DNA from: a virus
Strand: one strand, 5' to 3'
IMG/VR virus record: IMGVR_UViG_3300033388_006548
Location: 1 to 38,159 of that record
Length of the DNA: 38,159 nt
Both the position numbers and the translations under genes were made by a program. The notes below the pieces were generated by a model. It did not search any database, was not told the DNA's origin, and worked only from the letters and a program-made list of their open reading frames with translations. Below, piece by piece: positions 8,340 to 15,656 of the stretch (position 1 is its first letter; every line of letters starts with the position of its first letter).

Positions 8340-9417
8340 AGAAACAGAAAGGTTTAAAAAAGAATATCCATTCAGGACAATGGATGAACTCTTAAAGATA
8401 TTTCCGAACAGGACATACAGGTCTTTAGAAAAAAAAGCGGTCGCTTTGCGGCTTAAAAAAGATAGTTCATTTAAAGGAGGCGATGAAATGGCTAAAAAAA
8501 GAATAACCATTCCAGAAGCTGTTGACAAAATACTTCTCAACATAAAGGATATGGGCATTACCCAACTGCCAGATGTGAAAGTTCCTAAAATCAAAGGCGG
8601 AAAGGGCGATGAAGAAGAAATAGTGGTAAAACTTTCTGACTGGCAACTTGGACACAAGACATCTTCCTTTAATTATAGGGTTGCTGAAAGAAGGGTTCAT
8701 CATCTTCTTAAAAAGGTATTCAAAATTGTAGCACTTCATAGAAAGGGTTGTCCTGTTAGGAAAATCAACCTGTTTCTTGAAGGAGATTTTATTCAAAGCG
8801 ACAAGGTGGGATACCTTATTGACCTTTCCGAACTTGAAGGCATATTGATAGACCAGGTGTATAGAGAGGCGGTTCCCTTGCTGTCCTGGTTTATAGCCGA
8901 ATGTGCCAAAAACTTTGAAAAGGTAAATGTCTATTGTGTTAGAGGAAACCATGGCAGGGGAGAAAAAGGTAGTTCAGAAAAGAACAACTGGGACGATGTA
9001 ATCTACAAAACACTGGAAACCAAGTTTGAAAATGTCTCAAATGTTAAGTTCGTTGTTGCCAGGGAGTTCTATCAGGTAGTATCTATTTTCAAGTGGAAAT
9101 TTCTTTTGGCACACGGAGACCAAATCAGAGGAGGTTCATATAATATACCCCTTTATGGTCTTTTACAGCGAATGCTGAGATGGGCTACTTCTATGTCTTT
9201 CAAGTGGAATTTTCTTTCTGTCGGGCATTGGCACACTTTTGCCCACATAGAGCAGAATGACCAGGAATTATTTGTCAATGGTACGCTTGTTTCTGATGAC
9301 GAGTATGTCAGGAAAAACTATGGGTGGAACGCTTCCACTTCACAGACCTTATTTGGAGTCCACCCAAGACAAGGTGTTTGCTGGGTAAGAAAAATAAACC
9401 TTAAAAACATCAAATAA
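8314..9417 (+). CDS. Metallophosphoesterase with N-terminal HTH-like domain
   Basis: 367 residues. The calcineurin-like metal-binding motifs are all present: SDWQLGH (Asp109, His114), GD at 157-158, RGNHGR (211-213), LAHGD (His267) and GHWH (304-307). Residues 1-50 (FWSHKETERFKKEYPF, then NRTYRSLEKKA) resemble a Myb/SANT-type DNA-binding helix bundle. An internal ATG at 8488 (Met59) has an unusually strong AAAGGAGG 6 nt upstream, so a shorter 309-residue catalytic form may also be made. Codons look less A/T-biased than in neighbours, hinting at recent acquisition. Likely a phage nuclease or phosphatase. Confidence 0.85.
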   Translation: MPRNFWSHKETERFKKEYPFRTMDELLKIFPNRTYRSLEKKAVALRLKKDSSFKGGDEMAKKRITIPEAVDKILLNIKDMGITQLPDVKVPKIKGGKGDEEEIVVKLSDWQLGHKTSSFNYRVAERRVHHLLKKVFKIVALHRKGCPVRKINLFLEGDFIQSDKVGYLIDLSELEGILIDQVYREAVPLLSWFIAECAKNFEKVNVYCVRGNHGRGEKGSSEKNNWDDVIYKTLETKFENVSNVKFVVAREFYQVVSIFKWKFLLAHGDQIRGGSYNIPLYGLLQRMLRWATSMSFKWNFLSVGHWHTFAHIEQNDQELFVNGTLVSDDEYVRKNYGWNASTSQTLFGVHPRQGVCWVRKINLKNIK

Positions 9418-9457
9418 GGAGGTGACCCCAGACCAGTTGAAAGAAGCCTTCAAAAAG

Positions 9458-9525
9458 GCGGGGAAGTAATCCAGTAAGTCCGCAGAGGCTAATCTGCTAT
9501 AAAATGGCTGGCTCTGCTTCCCCGC
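9458..9525 (+). ncRNA. Nested RNA hairpin upstream of the 9574 gene
   Basis: Three nested helices: GCGGGGAAG (9458-9466) with CTTCCCCGC (9517-9525), CCAG (9471) with CTGG (9508), and GCAGA-ggctaa-TCTGC (9482-9497). It begins 40 nt after the metallophosphoesterase stop. Before it, GGAGGTG at 9419 looks like a ribosome site but only leads to a 15-codon frame from GTG. The element directly precedes the left arm of the inverted repeat at 9531. Confidence 0.55.
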
Positions 9526-9530
9526 TAAGT

Positions 9531-9550
9531 TCCCTAAAAAGTGGAGTCAA
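9531..9550 (+). repeat. Left arm of perfect 20-bp inverted repeat
   Basis: TCCCTAAAAAGTGGAGTCAA at 9531-9550 is the exact reverse complement of 9889-9908. The two arms enclose one small gene (9574-9867). The match ends sharply on both sides. In RNA the arms would bring the ends of the gene together in a long stem. Confidence 0.85.
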
Positions 9551-9573
9551 GTCAAATTGAGGTTAGTAAAGTT

Positions 9574-9867
9574 ATGTCAAAAGAAAGTTCTCCCGAACCA
9601 AGGGGAGAAATAACAAATCCTCGTTGTGAGTTAGTTAGTGGGTCAGATATCAGTTATTTAGAGGGAAGATTAAAAACATTTATTGATTCAATTATTCCCG
9701 AAAGTCAAGTCGTTCAAAATAAGGCGACAAAAGACATTATCAGGGTGATTCTTTGGGATTGGTTCAACTTTATTACTGGTCATTATACCGACCATTTGAA
9801 GGATAAAAAAGAGTGGTATAAAGAGCATAAAGGTCTTAATGGTAAAGAATTACCAGAAAGCAATTAA
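9574..9867 (+). CDS. Hypothetical protein enclosed by inverted repeats
   Basis: 97 residues from the ATG at 9574, which has GAGGTT about 10 nt upstream; the GTG at 9541 lies inside the repeat arm and is less likely. The chain contains SGSDISYLEGRLKTFIDSII and a Trp-rich end (ILWDWFNFITGHY). I do not recognise the family, and there is no homing-endonuclease or transposase motif. Being the only gene between two 20-bp arms makes it a candidate mobile cassette or an RNA-embedded gene. Confidence 0.6.
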   Translation: MSKESSPEPRGEITNPRCELVSGSDISYLEGRLKTFIDSIIPESQVVQNKATKDIIRVILWDWFNFITGHYTDHLKDKKEWYKEHKGLNGKELPESN

Positions 9868-9888
9868 CCAATAGCCAAAACATAGATT

Positions 9889-9908
9889 TTGACTCCACTT
9901 TTTAGGGA
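9889..9908 (+). repeat. Right arm of perfect 20-bp inverted repeat
   Basis: TTGACTCCACTTTTTAGGGA, the reverse complement of 9531-9550. Its last bases (AGGGA) can alternatively form a small hairpin with TCCCT at 9916. The following DNA holds the 20-bp helix at 9935/10041. Confidence 0.85.
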
Positions 9909-9934
9909 GTATGCTTCCCTGCTAGACTATTATG

Positions 9935-10060
9935 ATTTCTGGGTTCTGGGTGATGGCAATAAGGTTGGTAGCAAGTCTGACTAAGCCGTAAAACTATGAC
10001 CCTATTTTATCTTAGGCGAGTATCCTTAACGCTGACTTGTATCACCCAGAACTTAGAAAT
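9935..10060 (+). ncRNA. Structured RNA leader with a 20-bp closing helix
   Basis: Bases 9935-9954 pair with 10041-10060 over 20 positions, with two G-U pairs; the inner 12 (GTTCTGGGTGAT with ATCACCCAGAAC) are perfect. Inside, CAAGTC pairs with GACTTG and CTAAG with CTTAG. The helix ends 3 nt before the ATG at 10064. The G-U pairs suggest that pairing in RNA, rather than a DNA palindrome, is what is kept. A similar layout precedes the gene at 15657. Confidence 0.65.
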
Positions 10061-10063
10061 TAT

Positions 10064-10267
10064 ATGAAAACACTAAAAAGAAAAAAAGAAAAATCAAAAT
10101 GGGCAGATTTTGTAAATAGGGACGAAGCCTATGAATTGGGCGAGGTTATGGGACTAAGAAAAGGGCTAAGAATTATTTATGAAGAAATGGGGTTTGATGA
10201 AGACTTTATTTGTTATTTGGTTGAGGATTATATTACAAAACAAAAAAAGTGGGAAGAAGAAGAATAA
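10064..10267 (+). CDS. Small charged helical protein
   Basis: 67 residues from the ATG at 10064; an upstream TTG at 10037 would lie inside the RNA helix. Very basic N terminus (MKTLKRKKEKSKWADF), then an acidic helical part with GEVMGLRKGLRIIYEEMGFD and a Trp-Glu tail. Function unknown. It lies directly upstream of the amidase, whose ATG is 1 nt after this stop. Confidence 0.6.
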   Translation: MKTLKRKKEKSKWADFVNRDEAYELGEVMGLRKGLRIIYEEMGFDEDFICYLVEDYITKQKKWEEEE

Positions 10268-10268
10268 T

Positions 10269-10784
10269 ATGAAACTAAAAAAAGAAGATATAAAATTTCT
10301 AATAATCCACCACACAGGAACTTCCAGAGATAGGACTACCTTTTTAGCGGTTAAGAATTATCATACCAAAACTTTGGGCTGGAAAGATATTGGTTATCAT
10401 TATTTTATTGACGGAAGGGGGGTTTTAACAAAAGGAAGACCCGACAATATGGTAGGTGCCCACGCTAAAACCTCAGCACCAAGTATGAATTTCAGGAGTT
10501 TGGGAATTGCTTTAACTGGAAATTTTGAAAGAGAAGAACCAACAAGGAAACAGGTGGCAAAATTAGAAAACCTTTTGAATGGTTTAAGAAAGCAGTTTAA
10601 TATTCCAAAATCCCGCATTAAAGGACATAGAGAAGTTAAATCAACCATTTGTCCTGGTAAAAACTTAATGGCGATAATCAGAATATACCGCCAAAGAACA
10701 GACAGGACTTATTTAGAAAACGAGAAGCCAGAAATTGAGGCAATAAAAGAAATCAAGGAAGTCCTTAAAAGATACGGGCTTTAA
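10269..10784 (+). CDS. N-acetylmuramoyl-L-alanine amidase (endolysin)
   Basis: 171 residues from the ATG at 10269. It is an amidase_2/PGRP-fold enzyme that cleaves the bond between muramic acid and L-alanine in peptidoglycan. Zn ligands are visible at IIHHTG (His14/15), GHREV (His120) and CPG (Cys128), close to T7 lysozyme spacing. The core strand WKDIGYHYFIDGRG (about 38-51) and the VGAHA motif (62-66) also fit. The last 35 residues are a charged helical tail. It starts one base after the previous stop. This is the best evidence that the host has peptidoglycan. Confidence 0.92.
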   Translation: MKLKKEDIKFLIIHHTGTSRDRTTFLAVKNYHTKTLGWKDIGYHYFIDGRGVLTKGRPDNMVGAHAKTSAPSMNFRSLGIALTGNFEREEPTRKQVAKLENLLNGLRKQFNIPKSRIKGHREVKSTICPGKNLMAIIRIYRQRTDRTYLENEKPEIEAIKEIKEVLKRYGL

Positions 10785-10817
10785 GTAAAGGTCTCAAATA
10801 AAAAATAACAAAAAAAC

Positions 10818-11060
10818 ATGATAGAATCATTAACTTCATTCGGTGTATTAGTGGCTCTGACCATTGGTATTACCGAAGTAATCAAGAGGGCATTCAGTGT
10901 TGAAACCAAGTTTGTGCCCCTGGGTTCTGTGGCAATTGGTCTGATTTTGGTTGCTGTGGCTAATTTTACAGAACTTGCTGAACTTCCTATTCTTTTAGGG
11001 TTGGTAATCGGATTGACTGCTTCAGGATTATTTGACCAGAAATTATTGTTTGGTAAATAG
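10818..11060 (+). CDS. Holin-like membrane protein
   Basis: 80 residues with three hydrophobic spans: about 6-20 (TSFGVLVALTIGITEV), 33-50 (PLGSVAIGLILVAVANF) and 56-72 (LPILLGLVIGLTASGLF). A short charged end follows. Position between the amidase and a secreted 3D-domain protein supports a holin. An AAAGGTC motif lies 25 nt upstream of the ATG. Confidence 0.75.
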   Translation: MIESLTSFGVLVALTIGITEVIKRAFSVETKFVPLGSVAIGLILVAVANFTELAELPILLGLVIGLTASGLFDQKLLFGK

Positions 11061-11062
11061 AT

Positions 11063-11509
11063 ATGAGAATACTCCCTGTTTTGGGGCTATTGATAATCTT
11101 AGCCATAGGCGAGGTCATCTTTGCCCCTAAACAGGTCTTAGAAGCCAAATATGAGCCATACAGAGGGGATTTATACTTGATTGAGCAAAATTCTTACAAG
11201 GCAATAGTTCCGCCTTGCGAATTGAGATTTAGGACATTAACCGCCCTCACGAGTGCCTATAACCCTGTCCCTGCCCAAACCGATAGCACACCAGATATTA
11301 TGGCTTCGGGAAATAAAGTGTATGAAGGGGCTGTGGCTTGTCCAAGAGATATACCATTTGGGACTATTGTAGAGATTGATGAATATATATATATTTGTGA
11401 GGATAGAACCCACTTGCGATATGACGGGATATTTGATATACTAATGTTCAGCAGGGAAGAAGCATTAAATTGGGGAAAGCAAATAAAAGAAATAAAATTG
11501 TATTATTAA
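11063..11509 (+). CDS. Secreted 3D-domain (RlpA/MltA-like) protein
   Basis: 148 residues. Residues 1-20 are a signal or anchor helix (LPVLGLLIILAIGEVIF). The C-terminal two thirds has the 3D double-psi barrel pattern: TALTSAYNPV, then DSTPDIMASG, then PRDIPFGTIVEI, then CEDR, and a YDGIFDILMF block with the characteristic Asp residues. These proteins cut or bind peptidoglycan. It is 2 nt after the holin, so it is part of the lysis set. Confidence 0.75.
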   Translation: MRILPVLGLLIILAIGEVIFAPKQVLEAKYEPYRGDLYLIEQNSYKAIVPPCELRFRTLTALTSAYNPVPAQTDSTPDIMASGNKVYEGAVACPRDIPFGTIVEIDEYIYICEDRTHLRYDGIFDILMFSREEALNWGKQIKEIKLYY

Positions 11510-11510
11510 A

Positions 11511-11696
11511 ATGCGAATACAATGTACAAAATGCCACAGATTTTTCAAAGGCAAAAAAGGAACTTTAATATGTGATGCCTGTAAATATGAAGAACTCGCA
11601 CAACAAAAACAAATACAGGAACAGAACAAGGCACAGAAGATTTCTCCTGAGGCACAGAAAAAAATAGGACTTAAAAAGAAATGTCATTACCAATAA
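11511..11696 (+). CDS. Small zinc-ribbon protein
   Basis: 61 residues with two Cys knuckles, CTKC (5-8) and CDAC (21-24), then a Lys/Gln-rich helical tail (QKQIQEQNKAQKI). Probably nucleic-acid binding. Its last 16 nt overlap the methyltransferase gene. Confidence 0.65.
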   Translation: MRIQCTKCHRFFKGKKGTLICDACKYEELAQQKQIQEQNKAQKISPEAQKKIGLKKKCHYQ

Positions 11697-13114
11697 ACCA
11701 AATAATCTGCGGGGATTGCTTGGAGGTTCTAAAAACATTCCCCGATAATTGTATTGATACGATAATAACTGACCCCCCGTATGGAATTGGATTTATGGGA
11801 AAAGAGTGGGATAGTTTTGAGCAAAAAAATATAAAGAAATATGTAGTGCCAGAAGGGAAAAGAGATACAAGTTGGGGACATTCAGTCGGGACAAATTCCC
11901 CTGCTTTATTGGCTGGCTCTTATGATTTTTCGTTAAAGGGTAAAAAGGGATTTCAAAAAATAATGTATCCCATAATGAAAGAACTCCTCCGAGTAACCAA
12001 ACCTGGCGGGACAATGCTAATTTTCGGTGGCACAAGAACCTACCACCGATTAGCTTGTGCGATAGAAGATGCGGGTTGGATTATTAAAGATTGTATTATG
12101 TGGATTTATGGGTCAGGATTTCCGAAAGCAACTGATATTAGTAAACAGTTGGATAAGAAGGCGGGGAAAGAAAGAAAAATTATTGGAAGAACAATTAGAA
12201 TAGGCGATAAAAAGGTATATCCTAAAAATTCAAGTGATAATCAAAATGTAGACTTTGGAAAATATAAAGAAACAAAACCAATTACAAGACCCGTAACCCC
12301 AGAAGCAAAACTCTGGAATGGCTGGAAATCTCACGGACTTAAACCAGCATACGAACCCATCTTGGTCGCAATGAAACCCAACGAGGGTTCTTATGCCCAA
12401 AATGCTTTGAAATGGGGAGTGAGTGGGTTGAATATAGACGGAGGGAGAATAGGGACAGAAAAGATTTCAGTTCACGGATACCCAAGGCACGGATGTTTTG
12501 GAGTTGGCGGAAAAGGAAGTTATGGAACAAAAGAAATGAAACCACAATATCAAATTAATCAAGGTCGTTTCCCCGCCAACCTAATCTTAGATGAAGAAGC
12601 CGCCAAGATGTTGGATAGACAGAGTGGGGAGAGAAGTTTTGGAAACAAACAAGGAGGTTATTCTTATCAAGGTAAAAAATATCAAGTTGGGGGATTTATT
12701 AAAGATAATTCACCACAAGCATTAAGTAATTATGGCGACAAAGGTGGTGCCTCCCGCTTCTTTTATGTAGCCAAAGCCAGCCGAGAGGAAAGGAATAGAG
12801 GGTTGGAGGGGTTTGAGAAGAAATCCGCCGAAGAAAGAACGCCAAAAGGACAAGGAATAAGATACACAAAAGGATTTAACAGACCAGCAACCAATCCTCA
12901 TCCTACCGTCAAACCCCTCAAACTTATGGAATATCTTTGTATTCTTACCAAAACCCCAACGGGCGGGATAGTATTAGACCCTTTTGCTGGTTCGGGAACA
13001 ACAGGAATGGCGGCTAAAAAAACAAAGAGACCTTACATTTTAATAGAAAAAGAAAAGGAGTATTGTGAAATAGCAGAAGCGAGAATTAAAGCCACGCCAG
13101 AAACATTATTTTAA
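11681..13114 (+). CDS. Site-specific DNA methyltransferase (N6-adenine or N4-cytosine type)
   Basis: 477 residues. The catalytic motif DPPYGIGF is near the N terminus (31-34) and the SAM-binding motif VLDPFAGSGTTG near the C terminus (433-439), which is the beta-class motif order. HPTVKPLKLM precedes the SAM motif, as usual in this class. The middle third (about 155-390) is a large target-recognition region rich in Gly, Lys and Tyr. No restriction enzyme is next to it, so it is probably an orphan phage methylase that protects phage DNA. Confidence 0.92.
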   Translation: MSLPINQIICGDCLEVLKTFPDNCIDTIITDPPYGIGFMGKEWDSFEQKNIKKYVVPEGKRDTSWGHSVGTNSPALLAGSYDFSLKGKKGFQKIMYPIMKELLRVTKPGGTMLIFGGTRTYHRLACAIEDAGWIIKDCIMWIYGSGFPKATDISKQLDKKAGKERKIIGRTIRIGDKKVYPKNSSDNQNVDFGKYKETKPITRPVTPEAKLWNGWKSHGLKPAYEPILVAMKPNEGSYAQNALKWGVSGLNIDGGRIGTEKISVHGYPRHGCFGVGGKGSYGTKEMKPQYQINQGRFPANLILDEEAAKMLDRQSGERSFGNKQGGYSYQGKKYQVGGFIKDNSPQALSNYGDKGGASRFFYVAKASREERNRGLEGFEKKSAEERTPKGQGIRYTKGFNRPATNPHPTVKPLKLMEYLCILTKTPTGGIVLDPFAGSGTTGMAAKKTKRPYILIEKEKEYCEIAEARIKATPETLF

Positions 13115-13155
13115 AGGTCGCAAAAAACCTTAATAATTCTTAAAAACAAAAAACT

Positions 13156-13248
13156 ATGGCAGAAGAAGAAATTAAAACCCCAGAGGAAGAAACCCCAGAA
13201 GGGGAAGAAACCCCAGAAGAGGAAGAAACCTCTGACGAGGAAGAATAA
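13156..13248 (+). CDS. 30-residue acidic repeat peptide
   Basis: ATG at 13156 leads to a frame of Glu-rich repeats (TPEEETPEGEETPEEEE), net charge strongly negative. It is followed within 5 nt by a terminator. Too short to classify; a real product is likely because the frame ends just before the terminator and a AAAGGTC leader motif precedes it. Confidence 0.45.
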   Translation: MAEEEIKTPEEETPEGEETPEEEETSDEEE

Positions 13249-13251
13249 CCA

Positions 13252-13284
13252 CCAGCCCTCAATTTTTTTGGGGGCTTTTGGTTG
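13252..13284 (+). terminator. Rho-independent terminator
   Basis: AGCCC (13254-13258) pairs with GGGCT (13272-13276) around an A/T-rich loop, with an outer CC/GG possible, and TTTTGGTT follows. It ends the transcript carrying the lysis genes and methyltransferase. A new promoter begins 15 nt later. Confidence 0.65.
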
Positions 13285-13297
13285 TGGATAACTAAGG

Positions 13298-13326
13298 TTG
13301 ACATACTTTCTTGGATTTGCTATTTT
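13298..13326 (+). promoter_or_regulatory. sigma70-type promoter
   Basis: TTGACA at 13298-13303, 17-bp spacer ending in TGC, and TATTTT at 13321-13326. It lies right after a terminator and 18 nt before the ATG at 13344, so it starts the 13.3 kb operon. Spacer length and the TGC match the promoter at 7421. Confidence 0.75.
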
Positions 13327-13343
13327 AAAGACATAAGTATTTT

Positions 13344-13550
13344 ATGAATACCAAAAAATGGGAAAAAGAATATATTGACACAGCATACCGTGACAATGAT
13401 GCCAATGATTATTATTATGAATGGGTTGATTTTCAAAACCACAAGTTGGTTGGATTGTTTCAAGAGTGGCTAGGAACCAACACAAAAGACATAAGGGTAA
13501 AAATAAAGTGTGGGAAGGGAATTATTCTTATAGAAAGAATAGAAAAATAA
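13344..13550 (+). CDS. Small hypothetical protein (first gene of operon)
   Basis: 68 residues: an acidic/aromatic first half (NDANDYYYEWVDFQNHK) and a beta-like second half (DIRVKIKCGKGIILIERI). No known family. It is the first gene after the 13298 promoter; the leader is only about 12 nt. Confidence 0.6.
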   Translation: MNTKKWEKEYIDTAYRDNDANDYYYEWVDFQNHKLVGLFQEWLGTNTKDIRVKIKCGKGIILIERIEK

Positions 13551-13552
13551 CT

Positions 13553-13660
13553 ATGGAAAATCGGGAAAGAAAACCATATAAGGAAATATACTTTTGGATA
13601 TTCTTAATCGCTACTCTATTTTTGGGTGGTCATTTTGTTTTGTATTTATGCCAAAAATGA
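13553..13660 (+). CDS. Small membrane protein
   Basis: 35 residues from the ATG at 13553: a basic N terminus (MENRERKPYKE) and one hydrophobic span (IYFWIFLIATLFLGGHFVLY). The ATG follows the previous stop by 3 nt. The last 13 nt overlap the next gene. An upstream extension in the same frame is an unsupported shadow. Confidence 0.55.
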   Translation: MENRERKPYKEIYFWIFLIATLFLGGHFVLYLCQK

Positions 13661-13893
13661 CAAACAAACAAATACTTAAGAAGGCAGTAAAATTATATAA
13701 GGTTGTAACTCTAATGAGGGACCTTACCCATTATCCTGGAAACTGGACTCTTACTCATTGGTATGACCTTCAAGAGGATTTAAATAATGGTTGGGTAATA
13801 GAAAGAACTGATAGTTTTAGTGGGGGTGGGGGTTGGCATCCAGTTAGTGGGGCGATAGTTTATATTTTAAGCAAGAGTTTTAAGAACCTTTAA
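13648..13893 (+). CDS. Hypothetical protein
   Basis: 81 residues from the ATG at 13648. It has a basic helix (NKQILKKAVKLYKVVTLMRD), a Trp-rich middle (GNWTLTHWYDLQED) and a Gly patch (SGGGGWHPVSG). No family recognised. Overlaps the preceding small membrane protein by 13 nt. Confidence 0.55.
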   Translation: MPKMTNKQILKKAVKLYKVVTLMRDLTHYPGNWTLTHWYDLQEDLNNGWVIERTDSFSGGGGWHPVSGAIVYILSKSFKNL

Positions 13894-13912
13894 GGTATAT
13901 TAAGAAGTTTTT

Positions 13913-14110
13913 ATGCCAACACTAACCCCAGAAGAAAATGCTGACGCCTGGTATTTAGACCAGTTAAAACACGAAGAGATTTTCAAAGAAGGACAAAAAG
14001 ATGTGTTAGACAAACTGATAGCAATATCTAAACCCTGGGTACAGGGAAAAATAACCGATGAGGAATATGCCAGAAAACTTAATAAATTAATTGAGGGATA
14101 TAAAAAGTAA
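13913..14110 (+). CDS. Small helical hypothetical protein
   Basis: 65 residues, acidic then basic: TPEENADAWYLDQLKHEEIF and a C-terminal DEEYARKLNKLIEGYKK. The ITDEEYARKL helix is of the kind seen in short SHOCT-like oligomerisation tails, but I cannot assign it. The next gene starts 1 nt after its stop (TAATATG). Confidence 0.55.
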   Translation: MPTLTPEENADAWYLDQLKHEEIFKEGQKDVLDKLIAISKPWVQGKITDEEYARKLNKLIEGYKK

Positions 14111-14111
14111 T

Positions 14112-14348
14112 ATGGCTCAGAGAAAAACAAAATTAACCCAATTAGAACAAGGAGTTCAGAATAAATTAAGAAAGGAGTTAGGTATTACGGTTCCCAAATC
14201 AAAACTTTGGAGGGTTGCTATAAGGCTTGAGATTTGTCCTCGTTGTGGAAGTGAAAATATTGTTTTTGATTATTACGGTGCCCATTGGCATTGTTTGGTC
14301 TGTATGAAAGCAAAAAGGGATTATATGTTTGACCCTCTATACAAATAA
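14112..14348 (+). CDS. Zinc-ribbon protein
   Basis: 78 residues from the ATG at 14112. A basic helical N terminus precedes a treble-clef-like zinc ribbon: CPRCG, then a beta hairpin (NIVFDYYGAHWHC) and CLVC-type second knuckle. Probable nucleic-acid binding. It sits in a string of unrelated small genes. Confidence 0.6.
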   Translation: MAQRKTKLTQLEQGVQNKLRKELGITVPKSKLWRVAIRLEICPRCGSENIVFDYYGAHWHCLVCMKAKRDYMFDPLYK

Positions 14349-14354
14349 AATAAT

Positions 14355-14747
14355 ATGACTTACGACAACCCAATAATTAAAAAGCGATTTGAGGAAAAGA
14401 TGAGAAGGTGGGATAAGAAAGACCTAAGTATTGAGTTTTGCTGGGCAGTAAATTGTGCCAATGCTTTTTTGCGGGAAGAAGAAAAGGGAACAGAAAAAGG
14501 GTTTAAGAAAATTGAAAAATGGTATCCCAGATTTATAGACTTACACAGGAACTATATGATAGACAATATGCCAGAACCCACTTCTTATTCTGCCCCGCCA
14601 CCAAACACAAAACCGCCTACTAAAAAAGAGAGCGAAGAATTAGACAGAAAGGTAGAGGAATTAAGGCAGGAAGGAATTGCGGAAGAAGAAAAGCGTAGAT
14701 TAGAGGAAGCAGAGAGTGAATATCTTAGTAGCCCGCTAAAAGAATAA
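14355..14747 (+). CDS. Hypothetical protein with helical C-terminal tail
   Basis: 130 residues. The N-terminal part (FEEKMRRWDKKDLSIEFCWA) is helical. A proline-rich hinge (SYSAPPPNTKPPTKKE) leads to a long Glu/Arg coiled helix (LDRKVEELRQEGIAEEEKRR). No family recognised. Confidence 0.6.
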   Translation: MTYDNPIIKKRFEEKMRRWDKKDLSIEFCWAVNCANAFLREEEKGTEKGFKKIEKWYPRFIDLHRNYMIDNMPEPTSYSAPPPNTKPPTKKESEELDRKVEELRQEGIAEEEKRRLEEAESEYLSSPLKE

Positions 14748-14748
14748 T

Positions 14749-14970
14749 ATGTCTCGTCACTACACAAACGCCACCAAAGGATTTTTTGGCAACGACAAAT
14801 GGAACGATTTTAACCCCGCAGATTACCAGCCAGATATGAAAGATTATTGTGTTAGTTGCGGAAGACCGACAAAACAGAATTGGAAACATTACTTCTTATA
14901 CGGAAATTATTGTATAGAGTGCGGGGGTAGAATAACTAGAAATGCCCAGAAAAATAAAGTAAAAATATGA
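14749..14970 (+). CDS. Zinc-ribbon protein
   Basis: 73 residues. CVSCG and CIECGG form the two zinc knuckles 23 residues apart, with a Trp/His/Tyr-rich segment between (KQNWKHYFLYGNY). It starts 1 nt after the previous stop. The next gene overlaps by 4 nt (ATGA). Confidence 0.6.
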   Translation: MSRHYTNATKGFFGNDKWNDFNPADYQPDMKDYCVSCGRPTKQNWKHYFLYGNYCIECGGRITRNAQKNKVKI

Positions 14971-15182
14971 GTAGAGAAGTTGTAGAAAATATTCATTATT
15001 ATTATGCTCAAACCGCTAAAAAGTTTGAGGTGTATGACATCATAGACACAAGAAAGGTTATAAGTATATTAGAGGGAGACGAAAAAGGTTTAACGACCTG
15101 GATTGTTTATAATAAAAAATCAAAGGAAAAAATTCGGGAATTATTAAAAAAAATAATCCAGTATAAAAAAGGTCTTAAATAA
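14967..15182 (+). CDS. Small hypothetical protein
   Basis: 71 residues; overlaps the upstream zinc-ribbon gene by ATGA, implying translational coupling. Mixed helix/strand pattern (FEVYDIIDTRKVISILEGDE) and a Lys-rich tail (KEKIRELLKKIIQYKKG). No family recognised. Confidence 0.55.
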   Translation: MSREVVENIHYYYAQTAKKFEVYDIIDTRKVISILEGDEKGLTTWIVYNKKSKEKIRELLKKIIQYKKGLK

Positions 15183-15184
15183 CT

Positions 15185-15478
15185 ATGCCATACGAAAAAT
15201 CCCAATACAATTCATCTTTCTGTCCGCCAGATACAATGCCAGAAATAGGTTCTGTTTGTCCCAAATGCGGAAAAGGGGAGATAAGGCAAAGCAAGTTCTT
15301 TGAAGGGGTATATTGTAGCGAGTGTAGGTGGGGGTGGCGAAAATCAAAATGGGGGGATAAGAAAGAAACCAAACCTCAGATAGAAACCTTAGAAATAATA
15401 GAAAAACTGAATAAACTTCATCAAGAACATAAATTGATGGACGAGAAGTTGAATAAATTATTGGGAATAGAAGAATAA
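15185..15478 (+). CDS. Topoisomerase-type zinc-ribbon protein
   Basis: 97 residues. The ribbon CPKCGKGEIRQSKFFEGVYC with a following SEC closely resembles the C-terminal zinc fingers of type IA topoisomerases. The remainder is a charged coiled coil (LEIIEKLNKLHQEHKLMDEK). Probably nucleic-acid binding. The 15481-15650 RNA element follows immediately. Confidence 0.65.
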   Translation: MPYEKSQYNSSFCPPDTMPEIGSVCPKCGKGEIRQSKFFEGVYCSECRWGWRKSKWGDKKETKPQIETLEIIEKLNKLHQEHKLMDEKLNKLLGIEE

Positions 15479-15480
15479 GA

Positions 15481-15650
15481 AGTCAGTCCCTTCTGGGTAT
15501 TAGAGAGGTCTCAGAAGGGGACTGATTTAGGGGGCTGAAATGTATGATTTCTTTACTGAAACCAAAGGAGGGTGTAGATAATCCTGTAAAGGTCGCTACC
15601 TTTTACTGCTAATCAAGGATTTGTCTACGGCATTTCGGCTCTCTAAATCA
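15481..15650 (+). ncRNA. Structured RNA leader with hairpin and 20-bp helix
   Basis: A 13-bp hairpin (TCAGTCCCTTCTG at 15483 with CAGAAGGGGACTGA at 15512, one bulge) is followed by a 20-bp helix: 15523-15542 with 15631-15650, all paired, three G-U. Inside that helix, GTAGA-ATCCT (15574-15585) pairs with AGGAT-TCTAC (15616-15628), and GTAAAGGT-cgct-ACCTTTTAC forms the apical hairpin. The long helix ends 6 nt before the ATG at 15657. The first hairpin overlaps the helix by 3 nt, so the two compete slightly. I recognise no known riboswitch class. Confidence 0.75.
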
Positions 15651-15656
15651 GTTTCT

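Noticed and set aside
9422-9469. 15-codon frame from GTG (MTPDQLKEAFKKAGK) with GGAGG
   Set aside because: The GGAGG overlaps the GTG, leaving no spacing for initiation, and it runs into the hairpin at 9458. Perhaps a gene remnant.
9420-10060. Possible third group I or group II intron
   Set aside because: There are long helices, but no P7-like GACTA/TAGTC pair with flanking P3/P8, no P1/P10 and no interrupted gene; also no domain V-like hairpin was seen.
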